Shown here piece by piece: positions 1-6,900 of a stretch of DNA of 8,054 nucleotides. Positions within the stretch are counted from its first letter, which is position 1. Each line of letters starts with the position of its first letter. Below the pieces are notes generated by a model. The model saw nothing but the letters and a program-made list of their open reading frames with translations, searched no databases and was not told where the DNA came from. Source of the DNA: Thermoleophilaceae bacterium (GTDB taxonomy: Bacteria; Actinomycetota; Thermoleophilia; Solirubrobacterales; Thermoleophilaceae); assembly GCA_013813135.1 (NCBI GenBank), contig JACCSF010000143.1, positions 1 to 8,054 on the forward strand, written 5' to 3'. The position numbers and the translations under genes were made by a program.

Positions 1-57
1 GCCGTCCAGAGCGCCTGACATCCTCAGCGGCGGTCGAAAGACCACCCACCAACCACC

Positions 58-96
58 CGAAACGGCCGCGCCACCACCCCCGGCGCGGCCGTTTCG
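58..96. terminator. Bidirectional terminator-like hairpin
   Basis: Positions 58-72 pair perfectly with 82-96 (15 bp), leaving a 9-nt loop at 73-81. The stem is GC-rich with an AAA/TTT block near its base, so either strand's transcript would have UUU in the descending arm, but no U-run follows on either side. It lies 53 bp beyond the stop of the minus-strand gene ending at 150, so it probably ends that transcript and perhaps one arriving from the left. A small GGTC-GAAA-GACC hairpin (32-43) and a 12-bp palindrome (120-131) flank it. The rest of 1-149 shows no gene. Confidence 0.6.
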
Positions 97-149
97 ACTC
101 AGGGGTTTATCCGGGGCAAGTAGCTAGCTACCGCTGCCGACCGCTCGAA

Positions 150-1967
150 CTAGCGCGCGCCCTGCGCCAGCAGGCGCCAGATCCGCTTGGTCACGGCCGG
201 CACCTCGACACTCAGCGCCGACTCGCCGAGTTCGCGCGCCCACTGCGCGGTTCCGGACCGGATCACGATGCCGCCGCCCAAGCCGTACGCCACGAAGGCC
301 GGCTCGTTCGGGTCCCGCCCGGCGCTCGCGATCGGCCGTGCGGCGGTCGGCAGCCGGCGCGACTGCTCGAACTCCGTGAAGTCCCCGATGAAGGAATCCA
401 GCCCCTCGAACAGCCCCAGGCCGTCCTCGAACACGGTCAGCGGGGCGCTCGATGTCTCCAGGGGCGTGGTGGTCTCCCCGAACGCGTTCACCCGCAGCCT
501 GCGTGGGTCCACCAGCCGGTCGTCGCGTATCCGCACGGAGCGCCGGAAGGCGTCCACGCCGAAGGAGGCAACCCGCAGGCCGTCGGCCACCTCGTCGCGC
601 AGGCGGCGCAGCAGCGGCTCCGGCAGCCAGAGGGCGCTGCCGGCGAAGGCCACGCCCGGGGCGTTGCCGAGGGCGGGGCCCTCGCCGCGCGCCAGCGACA
701 GGTCGGTGGTGAGGTCGTAGGCGAGCCGCTCGCGGTCGAGGTAGCGCAGCAGCGGGGCGACCTCGGCCCCGAAGCGGGGCGGCAGGCCGCCCCCGGCAAA
801 GGGCCGGTCGAGGCCCAGGGAGCGCGCCTTCGGAAACGAGTCCGCAAAGCCGTCGAAGTCGTCGTCGACCGGATTCAGCCCCTGCCACGAGATCGCCGGC
901 AGCACCACCAGCGGGCGTGCGCGCGCGGCGGCGCGCTTCGACTGGGGCAGGCCGGCGACCGCGATCGGCCAGACGGCGCGGTGCCGCCCGGCGCGCACGC
1001 GGGCAACGTAGAGACCGGTCTTGGCGTTGGACGGGATCCCCACCCGGAAGCGCCCACCGAGGCGCTCGCCGCGGCGGATCGGCTGCGGGTCGCCGAGGCG
1101 GGAGACGACGAAGTCGAGGCTGCGGTCGAACGGCCCGGCCTCGAACGTCGCCACCGAGCCGGCGGGGACCACCTCGAGCGGGCCGCGGAGCGTGAAGCCG
1201 CGCACCGAGACGCCCGCGCCCGGGCGTGCCAGCCGTAATCGCGGCACGCTGGCCGGCGCCACCGCGAGGTTGCCGGCCTTGTCGCGCACGCTCACGGTAA
1301 ACGCGTAGTCGCCATCAGGCGCGGGCCCGGTCCGCTCCGGTCCGGTCGCCACCTCGCCGCGCCACACGCCGACACGCCCCTTGCCGCGAAAGCGGCGCAT
1401 CACGTGCGGCCTGGCCGCGTCGTCGGTGCGGAAGACGCGGAACTCGGGGGCCGAGTTCTTCGGGCCGCTGTAGCGGATCGTCACCTCCGGCGCCTGCCCC
1501 GGCTCGCCCGGCGCAATCACGTCGGGACCGGCCGACACCAGCTGGACGCGCGGCGGCCGCCGGTCCACCCGAATCTTCTTGGACGAGTCGATCACACGCC
1601 CCTCGTCACGGCGCAGGACGCGCATCCGGTAGACGCCGTCCGGCACGGGCAGGCCCTCGTCGTCGCGTCCGTCCCAGCGGAAGCGGTGCTTGGCGTCGCC
1701 GCCCAGCTCGCCGTCGTCCGCCAGGCGGCGAACCTCGCCGCCCTCGCCGTTCATGATCGAGAAGGTGACCTGCGCGGGCTCGGACAGGTCAAAGCCGACC
1801 TCGATGGAGTCGCGATAGCGGTCGCCGTTGGGCGAAAACTGCTTCGGCTTGGCGGCGAAGCGGATCACGAGCGGGAACTCGCTCTTGAGCTGCTGCGTCA
1901 CGAAGAACGCCGCGATCGTCGCAACCACGAGCAGCGCGAAGACCGCGCGGACGACGGGACGGGCCAT
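150..1967 (-). CDS. Membrane-anchored protein with FlgD-type Ig domains and a C-terminal N,N-dimethylformamidase-like domain
   Basis: 605 residues with an ATG start. Residues 5-24 are a hydrophobic helix after Arg3/Arg7, so a signal anchor with the rest outside is likely. Residues about 38-135 match the FlgD-type Ig fold: FSPNGDRYRD (44-53), an LSEPAQVTFSI strand, WDGRDDEG (98-105) and PDGVYRMRV (109-117). A second Ig-like domain ends in PDGDYAFTVSVRDKAGN (217-233). From about 352 the pattern resembles the C-terminal part of the N,N-dimethylformamidase large subunit: VVLPAISWQGLNP (354-366), LDRPFAGGG (386-394), a helix and YDLTTDLSL (417-425), then GGGIVIRSGTAQWA (564-577). The HDEYW-type motif expected in true family enzymes seems replaced by AGSALW (442-447), so catalysis is doubtful. 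A DxDxDGxxD loop (368-376) could bind calcium. The gene is divergent from the glycosyltransferase. The Ig call is firm, the DMFase-like call is from memory of the family, and the role (envelope structure or carbohydrate binding) is unknown. Confidence 0.85.
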   Translation of the reverse strand: MARPVVRAVFALLVVATIAAFFVTQQLKSEFPLVIRFAAKPKQFSPNGDRYRDSIEVGFDLSEPAQVTFSIMNGEGGEVRRLADDGELGGDAKHRFRWDGRDDEGLPVPDGVYRMRVLRRDEGRVIDSSKKIRVDRRPPRVQLVSAGPDVIAPGEPGQAPEVTIRYSGPKNSAPEFRVFRTDDAARPHVMRRFRGKGRVGVWRGEVATGPERTGPAPDGDYAFTVSVRDKAGNLAVAPASVPRLRLARPGAGVSVRGFTLRGPLEVVPAGSVATFEAGPFDRSLDFVVSRLGDPQPIRRGERLGGRFRVGIPSNAKTGLYVARVRAGRHRAVWPIAVAGLPQSKRAAARARPLVVLPAISWQGLNPVDDDFDGFADSFPKARSLGLDRPFAGGGLPPRFGAEVAPLLRYLDRERLAYDLTTDLSLARGEGPALGNAPGVAFAGSALWLPEPLLRRLRDEVADGLRVASFGVDAFRRSVRIRDDRLVDPRRLRVNAFGETTTPLETSSAPLTVFEDGLGLFEGLDSFIGDFTEFEQSRRLPTAARPIASAGRDPNEPAFVAYGLGGGIVIRSGTAQWARELGESALSVEVPAVTKRIWRLLAQGAR

Positions 1968-2003
1968 GTCCGCGAGACCCTAGTGGTTGAGAATGTCGGT
2001 CGG
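1968..2003. promoter_or_regulatory. 36-bp divergent spacer with a -10-like hexamer facing each gene
   Basis: Only 36 bp separates the two outward-facing start codons. On the minus strand TAGGGT (1982 down to 1977) fits TANNNT and lies 9 nt before the ATG at 1967. On the plus strand GAGAAT (1989-1994) lies 9 nt before the ATG at 2004. Neither side has a good -35 or a clear Shine-Dalgarno sequence, which suggests very short or absent leaders. The plus-strand hexamer is a weak match. This is an inference from sequence only. Confidence 0.35.
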
Positions 2004-3077
2004 ATGCGCGTTCAGCTCATCGATCCTTCCGCCGACGTGCTGCCCTACGACCATGCCCTTGCCGCCGCCCTGGCGCGCCACGGCGCGGATGTGGAGTTGG
2101 TCACGTCGCGCTTCGTCCACGGCCCGGCGCCTGTCCCGGACGGCTACGCCGTCGCTCAGTCCTTCTACCGGCTCGCCACCGGCCCGGGCGCGCGGCATCC
2201 GCGCCTGCGCCGCGCACTGAAGCTCGCCGAGCACGTGCCCGACACGCTGCGCGTGCGCCGCCGGGCGATAACCGCCGACCTCCTGCACTGGCAGTGGCTC
2301 TGGCTCGAGGCCGTGACCACGCGCCTGCTTCCGCGCGGACGGCCGCAGGTGCTGACGATGCACAACGTGATCCGGCGCGGCCGCTCGGGACGCAAGCTCG
2401 CCGACCGCATGGACGCGGTGATCGTCCACACCCGGCACGGGGCCGAGCTCCTCGGAGCCGGGCCGCGGGTTCACGTGATCCCGCACGGCGCCTTCGACCA
2501 CCTCACGCGCCAGGCCGAAGAGCGGCCGCTGCCGCCCGAGCTGGCGGCGGTGAAGGGGCCCGTGGTGCTGTGCTTCGGCGTGGTGCGCCCGTACAAGGGA
2601 GTCGACGTGCTGGTGGAGGCGTTTCGGTCCGTCGAGGGCGCGGAGCTGTGGGTGGTCGGGCGCCCGCTCGGGGTATCGACCGAAGCGCTCGACGCGGCGC
2701 CGAACGTGCGCTTCGTGCCCCGCTACGTGACCGATGCCGAGCTGCCCGCCTACTTCCGCCGCGCCGATCTGCTGGTGCTGCCCCACCGCGCCGTCGACGT
2801 GTCGGGCGTGCTGTTCGCCGGTCTGGCGTTCGGCAAGCCGATGGTGCTGTCCGACGTGGGCGGCTTCCGCGAGGTGGTCGAGGAGCACGGCGCCGGGCGC
2901 CTGGTGGCGCCCGGAGACCCGCGAGCTCTGAGCGAGGCGATCGCCGGGCTGCTGGCCGATCCGGCGGAGCGCGAGCGGCTGGCCGAGCGCGCCCGCGCCG
3001 CTGCCGCGGGGCCCTACTCCTGGGACTCGGTGGCACAGCGCACGCTGGCGGTCTACGAAAAGGTGCTCGCGCGGTGA
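2004..3077 (+). CDS. GT4-type (GT-B fold) glycosyltransferase
   Basis: 357 residues, probably cytoplasmic, transferring a sugar from an activated nucleotide donor to a glycan or lipid-linked acceptor. The N-terminal Rossmann-like half starts with the short strand MRVQLIDPS and an ALAAALARHGADVELVT helix/strand (18-34), with LTMHNV (117-122) and VIVHTRHGAELL (139-150) further on. The C-terminal half has the GT4 signature: FGVVRPYKGVDVLVEAF (191-207, with Arg195 and Lys198 at the donor phosphate positions), YVTDAELPAYFRRADLLVLP (241-260) and GLAFGKPMVLSDVGG (273-287). The usual EX7E motif is degenerate, with Ala272 where the second Glu is expected. The reading frame is open back to 1404, but that stretch lies over the opposite gene, so the ATG at 2004 was chosen because it starts the first beta strand. 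A GTG at 1983 is an alternative. The gene overlaps the formyltransferase by 4 nt. Donor and acceptor cannot be told from sequence. Confidence 0.9.
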   Translation: MRVQLIDPSADVLPYDHALAAALARHGADVELVTSRFVHGPAPVPDGYAVAQSFYRLATGPGARHPRLRRALKLAEHVPDTLRVRRRAITADLLHWQWLWLEAVTTRLLPRGRPQVLTMHNVIRRGRSGRKLADRMDAVIVHTRHGAELLGAGPRVHVIPHGAFDHLTRQAEERPLPPELAAVKGPVVLCFGVVRPYKGVDVLVEAFRSVEGAELWVVGRPLGVSTEALDAAPNVRFVPRYVTDAELPAYFRRADLLVLPHRAVDVSGVLFAGLAFGKPMVLSDVGGFREVVEEHGAGRLVAPGDPRALSEAIAGLLADPAERERLAERARAAAAGPYSWDSVAQRTLAVYEKVLAR

Positions 3078-3841
3078 GGGTCGTCTTCATGGGCAAGAGC
3101 AAACGCTCCGCGGTGCGCGCGCTGGACTGGCTCGTCGCGCGCGGTGTAGAGGTGGTCGCGGTGGTCGCGCCTGAGCCCGACGAGCTGACACACGAGCAGC
3201 AGCGGCTCGACCTGGCCGCCCGCCGTCACGGGCTGCTCGGGGTGTCCGAGGCGGAGCTGTACGCCAACCCGCCCGCCGACGTGGACGTGGTCATCTCGTT
3301 CCTGTTCTGGAACCTGATCCGCGAGCCGCTGATCTCGCTCGGCCGGGTCGGCTGCCTGAACTTCCACCCGGGTCCACTGCCCGACTTCCGCGGCGTCGGC
3401 GGCTACAACGTGGCGATCCTCGAGGGTCTGTCGAGCTGGGGCGTGTCCTGCCACTTCGTCGACGAGCACTTCGACACCGGCGACTTGGTCGAGGTCGAGC
3501 GCTTCCCGATCGACCAGGCGGCCGAGACGGCCTTCTCGCTCGACCTCAAGAGCCAGGACCACCTGGTCGCGCTGTTCGAGCGGGTGCTGCAGCGCGTGCT
3601 CGACGGCGACGAGGTCCCGCGCGTGCCCCAGGGCGACGGCCGCTACCTGTCGCGCGCGGAGTTCGACGAGCTGCGCGTGGTGCGCCCCGGCGACGACCTG
3701 GGACGCAAGCTGCGCGCCTTCTGGTACCCGCCCTGGCCCGGCGCGGTGGTCGACGTGGACGGGCGCCGGCTGACTCTGGTGGACGAGCCGCTGCTGGCGG
3801 ACGCCGCGGCCGCCTACCGCGACGCGGGCAGGCTGCCGTAG
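3074..3841 (+). CDS. Formyltransferase, Fmt/ArnA N-terminal superfamily, probably acting on an amino sugar
   Basis: 255 residues. The family moves a formyl group from 10-formyltetrahydrofolate to an amine. The N-terminus MRVVFMGKSKRSAVRALDWL is the Fmt-type first strand and helix. The catalytic triad is present: Asn96 and His98 in LNFHPGPLPDFRG (95-107), and Asp134 in FDTGD (133-137). The C-terminal segment RKLRAFWYPPWPGAVV (211-226) resembles the small C-terminal domain of Fmt-like enzymes. At 255 residues it is shorter than the roughly 310-residue methionyl-tRNA formyltransferase, and its neighbour is a glycosyltransferase, so a sugar N-formyltransferase (ArnA/VioF/FdtF type) is more likely than fmt; this is inference. 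The GTG start at 3074 shares GTGA with the upstream stop, with an AAAAGG Shine-Dalgarno candidate at 3058-3063, so translation is probably coupled. The next in-frame ATG (3089) would remove the first strand. No amino-sugar synthesis genes are in the window. Confidence 0.88.
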   Translation: MRVVFMGKSKRSAVRALDWLVARGVEVVAVVAPEPDELTHEQQRLDLAARRHGLLGVSEAELYANPPADVDVVISFLFWNLIREPLISLGRVGCLNFHPGPLPDFRGVGGYNVAILEGLSSWGVSCHFVDEHFDTGDLVEVERFPIDQAAETAFSLDLKSQDHLVALFERVLQRVLDGDEVPRVPQGDGRYLSRAEFDELRVVRPGDDLGRKLRAFWYPPWPGAVVDVDGRRLTLVDEPLLADAAAAYRDAGRLP

Positions 3842-3853
3842 CGGGCCGCGCAA

Positions 3854-3869
3854 CGTGACCTGCGTCACA
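3854..3869. promoter_or_regulatory. CRP/FNR-family-like operator (GTGA-N6-TCAC)
   Basis: The sequence CGTGACCTGCGTCACA matches the classical CRP consensus TGTGA-N6-TCACA at 9 of 10 defined positions; only the first T is replaced by C. The inner dyad GTGAC-N4-GTCAC is perfect. It lies in the 62-bp spacer before a predicted adenylate cyclase gene. Its centre is 42.5 bp upstream of the ATG at 3904, close to the class II activator position if transcription starts at or next to that ATG. The motif is visible; regulator identity and direction of effect are inferred. Confidence 0.55.
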
Positions 3870-3871
3870 TA

Positions 3872-3885
3872 ACCGGATGGCCGGT
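3872..3885. promoter_or_regulatory. Second dyad, ACCGG-N4-CCGGT
   Basis: A perfect 5-bp inverted repeat with a 4-nt centre lies just downstream of the CRP-like site, between it and the putative -10. It could be an operator for a second regulator or a small hairpin. In RNA its loop would hold the alternative ATG at 3877, which argues mildly against that start. GC-rich DNA makes short dyads common, so confidence is low. Confidence 0.3.
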
Positions 3886-3891
3886 CGCGAG

Positions 3892-3897
3892 TACTCT
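3892..3897 (+). promoter_or_regulatory. -10-like hexamer TACTCT of a possibly leaderless promoter
   Basis: TACTCT fits TANNNT and ends 6 nt before the ATG at 3904, the spacing expected when transcription begins at the A of the start codon. No -35-like element occurs about 17 bp upstream, and the upstream CRP-like site could compensate for that. No Shine-Dalgarno sequence precedes 3904, consistent with a leaderless mRNA. The hexamer overlaps the palindrome GAGTACTC (3889-3896). Confidence 0.4.
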
Positions 3898-3903
3898 CGG
3901 GCG

Positions 3904-6900
3904 ATGAGCTGCGCGGCGTGCGGTACCGAGAATCCCGCCGGTGCCCGGTTCTGCATGGGCTGCGGCGCCCAGCTCGAGCACCGCTGCCCCAGCTGCGGCA
4001 CCCCCGCGCCGCGAGAGGCCCGGTTCTGCATGAACTGCGGCGCGGCGCTCGGCGCGGCGGCCGGCGGTCCACGCCCCGGCCCCGAGCGGCTCCCAGAGGA
4101 GCGCCGCCAGGTGACGGTCCTGTTCGCGGACCTCTCCGGCTACACGGCGGTCGCCGAGCGGATGGACCCCGAGGCCGTGAAGGCGCTCGTGGACCGCGTG
4201 CTGATGCGGCTCGGCGAGGAGGTCACCCGCTACGGCGGCACCGTCGACAAGTACATCGGCGACAACGTGATGGCCATCTTCGGCGCCCCCGTCGCGCACG
4301 AGGACGACGAGGAGCGCGCCGTGCGCGCCGGCCTCGGCATGCAGGCGGCGATGGGCGACGTGAACGCCGACGGTCCCGACGACGTTCACTTCGAGCTGCG
4401 CGTCGGCGTGAACACCGGCGAGGTGCTGGCCGGGGCCGTAGGCCAGGCCTACACGGTTGTCGGCGACACCGTGAACGTGGCCGCGCGCCTCCAAAGCGCG
4501 GCGCGACCGGGCAGCGTGACGGTTGGCGAGCGCACCATGCGCGCCTCGGGCGGCGCGGTTCACTACGAGCAGCTCGAGCCGCTGGAGCTGAAGGGCAAGT
4601 CCGAGCCCGTGCCCGCGTGGGAGGCGGTGGCGGTGCGAGCGCGCCAGGCGGTCGGCCGCGCGGCTCCCGCGCGCGAGGCGCCGCTGGTGGGCAGGACGCA
4701 CGAGCTGTCGACGCTCGAGACGATCTTCGAGCGGGTCGAGCTCGAGCGGGCGCCCCACCTCGTCACGCTGGTCGGCGAGGCCGGGGTCGGCAAGACTCGG
4801 GTGCTGCGCGAGCTGGAGCGGCAGCTCTGCACCCGCGCGGTCACCCCAACCTTCCGCACCGGTCGCTGCCTTCCCTACGGCAGCGGCATCGTGTTCTGGG
4901 CCCTCGGCGAGGTGCTGCGCGACGAGTGCGGCATCGTCGACAGCGACTCGGCCGAGGAGGCGTGGGTCAAGCTGCGCGACTACGCCCTCGACCTGTTCGG
5001 CGGGAAAGGGACGGCCGTGGGCGAGGAGGCGGAGCGCAAGACCGCGCTGATCGCCCGGCTGATCGGCCTCGAGGTGCCGGCCGAGCTGGTGCCCGTCGGC
5101 GAGGACCCCGAGCGGCTGCGCGAGTCGTTCTTTGCGGCCCTGCGCGCGGGAATCGAGTCGATGGCGGGTCGCAGGCCGCTGGTGCTGGCCTTCGAGGACA
5201 TCCACTGGGCCGACGACGGCATGCTGGACGCGATCGAGCACCTCGCCCAGTGGGTGCGCGCGCCCCTGCTGCTGGTCTGCCTGGCGCGCGACGAGCTGCT
5301 CGACCGGCGTCCGAGCTGGGGCGGCGGGCGCGGTTCGGCAACACAGCTGGTGCTCGAGCCGCTGACCACGGTGGAGACGGAGTCGCTCGTCGCCGCGCTG
5401 CTGCCGGAGGGCGAGGCTGTGCCCCCAGCCGTGGTGGAGCGCTCGGGCGGCAACCCGCTGTTCGCCGAAGAGATGGCGCGGCGGATCGCCGACGGCGGCA
5501 TGGAGGCGACCGAGCTGCCGGAGACGATTCAAGCGGTGCTCGCCGCGCGCCTGGACGCGCTCGAGCCCTTCGAGCGCCGGCTGGTGCAGCAGGCCGCCGT
5601 CGTGGGCCGCACCTTCTGGGAGGGCTCGCTGGCTCCGCTGGCGGGCTCCGACCCGCGCCAGCTGGAGCGCGCGCTGTTGTCCCTGCAGGAGAAGGACATC
5701 CTCGCTCCGGGCGCCGAGAGCCAGCTCACCGGCGAGCGCGAGCTGGCCTTCAAGCACGTGCTGATCCGCGACGTGGCCTACGGGATGCTGCCCAAGGTCG
5801 TACGGGCCCGCAAGCACTTCGAGGTCGGCGCGTTCCTAGAGGAGCGCGCCGGCGACCGCACCGACGAGGTCGTGTCCCTGCTCGGCGAGCACTACGGTCG
5901 CGCGGCAACCCTCGGCCGGGAGGGGGGTCTTCCGATGGACGAGCTCGACCGCATGCAGCGGCGGGCGATGCAGTTCCTCGAACAGGCGGGCGACGCCGGC
6001 GCGCTGCTGTTCGCCAACCGCGAGGCGGCGGAGCACTACCGCCACGCGCGCCAGAGCTGCCCCCAGGACGGGCGGCCGGACGGCGTGCGCATCGGCGAGA
6101 AGCTGGGCGACGTGTCGCTGCGCCTTGGCCGCGTGGACGAGGCGATCGCGGTCTGGCTGGAGTGTCTCGACTGGCATCGCATCGAGGAGGACCTCGAGCG
6201 GGTGGCCGACCTGCACCGCAAGATCGGCGCCGCGCTCTCGCACAAGGGCGAGCGCAAGGCCGCCATCGAGCACTACCAGAAGGGCATCAACCTGCTCAAG
6301 GACGGGCCGCCGCGGCTGGAGCTCGTGCGGCTCTACGAGGAGGCCGCCTGGCTCTACCTGCATACCGGCGACAACATGCTCGCGATCTACGCCTCGGAGA
6401 AGGCGCTGCGGCTGGCCGAGCGGCTCGGCGAGACGCGCGCGGCCAGCAGGGCGCACGGGATCTTCGGCCGGGTATTCGGGCGCATCGGCGACACCGAGAA
6501 AGCCCGCCAGAACCTCGAGCGCGCGGTCGAGCTGGCGCGCACCCCTCGCGCAGACCTGCGGCCCGGGGCGCCGCGCGAGGACCAGAGCGAGACGATCTTG
6601 GCGCTGTCGGCACTCGGCCGGCACCTCGAGGTCTCCGAGGCGGAGGTGGGCGCGGCGCGCGTGGCGTACGAGGAGGCGCTGGCGCTCGCCGAGAAGATGG
6701 GCTCGCTGCCCGCACAGGTGGAGCTGCATGCGTCGCTGGCCCAGCTGGCGGTGTACGGCGCCGACTGGGAGCAGGTCGAGCGCTCCACCGAGGCGAGCGC
6801 CGAGCTGGCCGAGCGCGAAGGGCTGGTGGGCAAGCTGTGCCTGCCGATCGCGCTGCGCGGCGTGCTGCGCTGGCGCGAGGGCAACCTGGAGGAGTCCACC

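Noticed and set aside
1..18. Possible 3' end of a plus-strand gene (AVQSA then TGA)
   Set aside because: Six codons are too few to support a gene, and a random stop is equally likely.
120..131. 12-bp palindrome GTAGCTAGCTAC
   Set aside because: It lies between the hairpin and a stop codon with no promoter or gene start nearby. It holds TAG triplets in more than one frame, but chance is a sufficient explanation.
1404..2003. N-terminal extension of the glycosyltransferase frame by 200 codons
   Set aside because: It lies over the well-supported minus-strand FlgD-Ig gene and its divergent spacer, has no recognisable domain, and the GT fold begins naturally at 2004.
1980..2888. 302-codon minus-strand frame opposite the glycosyltransferase
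   Set aside because: Shadow frame with biased His/Arg/Gln composition; the GT4 motifs are on the plus strand.
3877..3903. ATG at 3877 as start of the cyclase protein
   Set aside because: It would add only MAGREYSRA before the zinc ribbon, lies in the loop of a dyad, and leaves just 8 nt from the CRP-like site. The ATG at 3904 fits better but is not proven.
3865..5817. 650-codon open frame antisense to the cyclase gene
   Set aside because: Its His/Gln/Leu/Arg-rich composition is typical of a shadow frame in very GC-rich DNA, with no domain seen, while the plus-strand frame has clear catalytic motifs.
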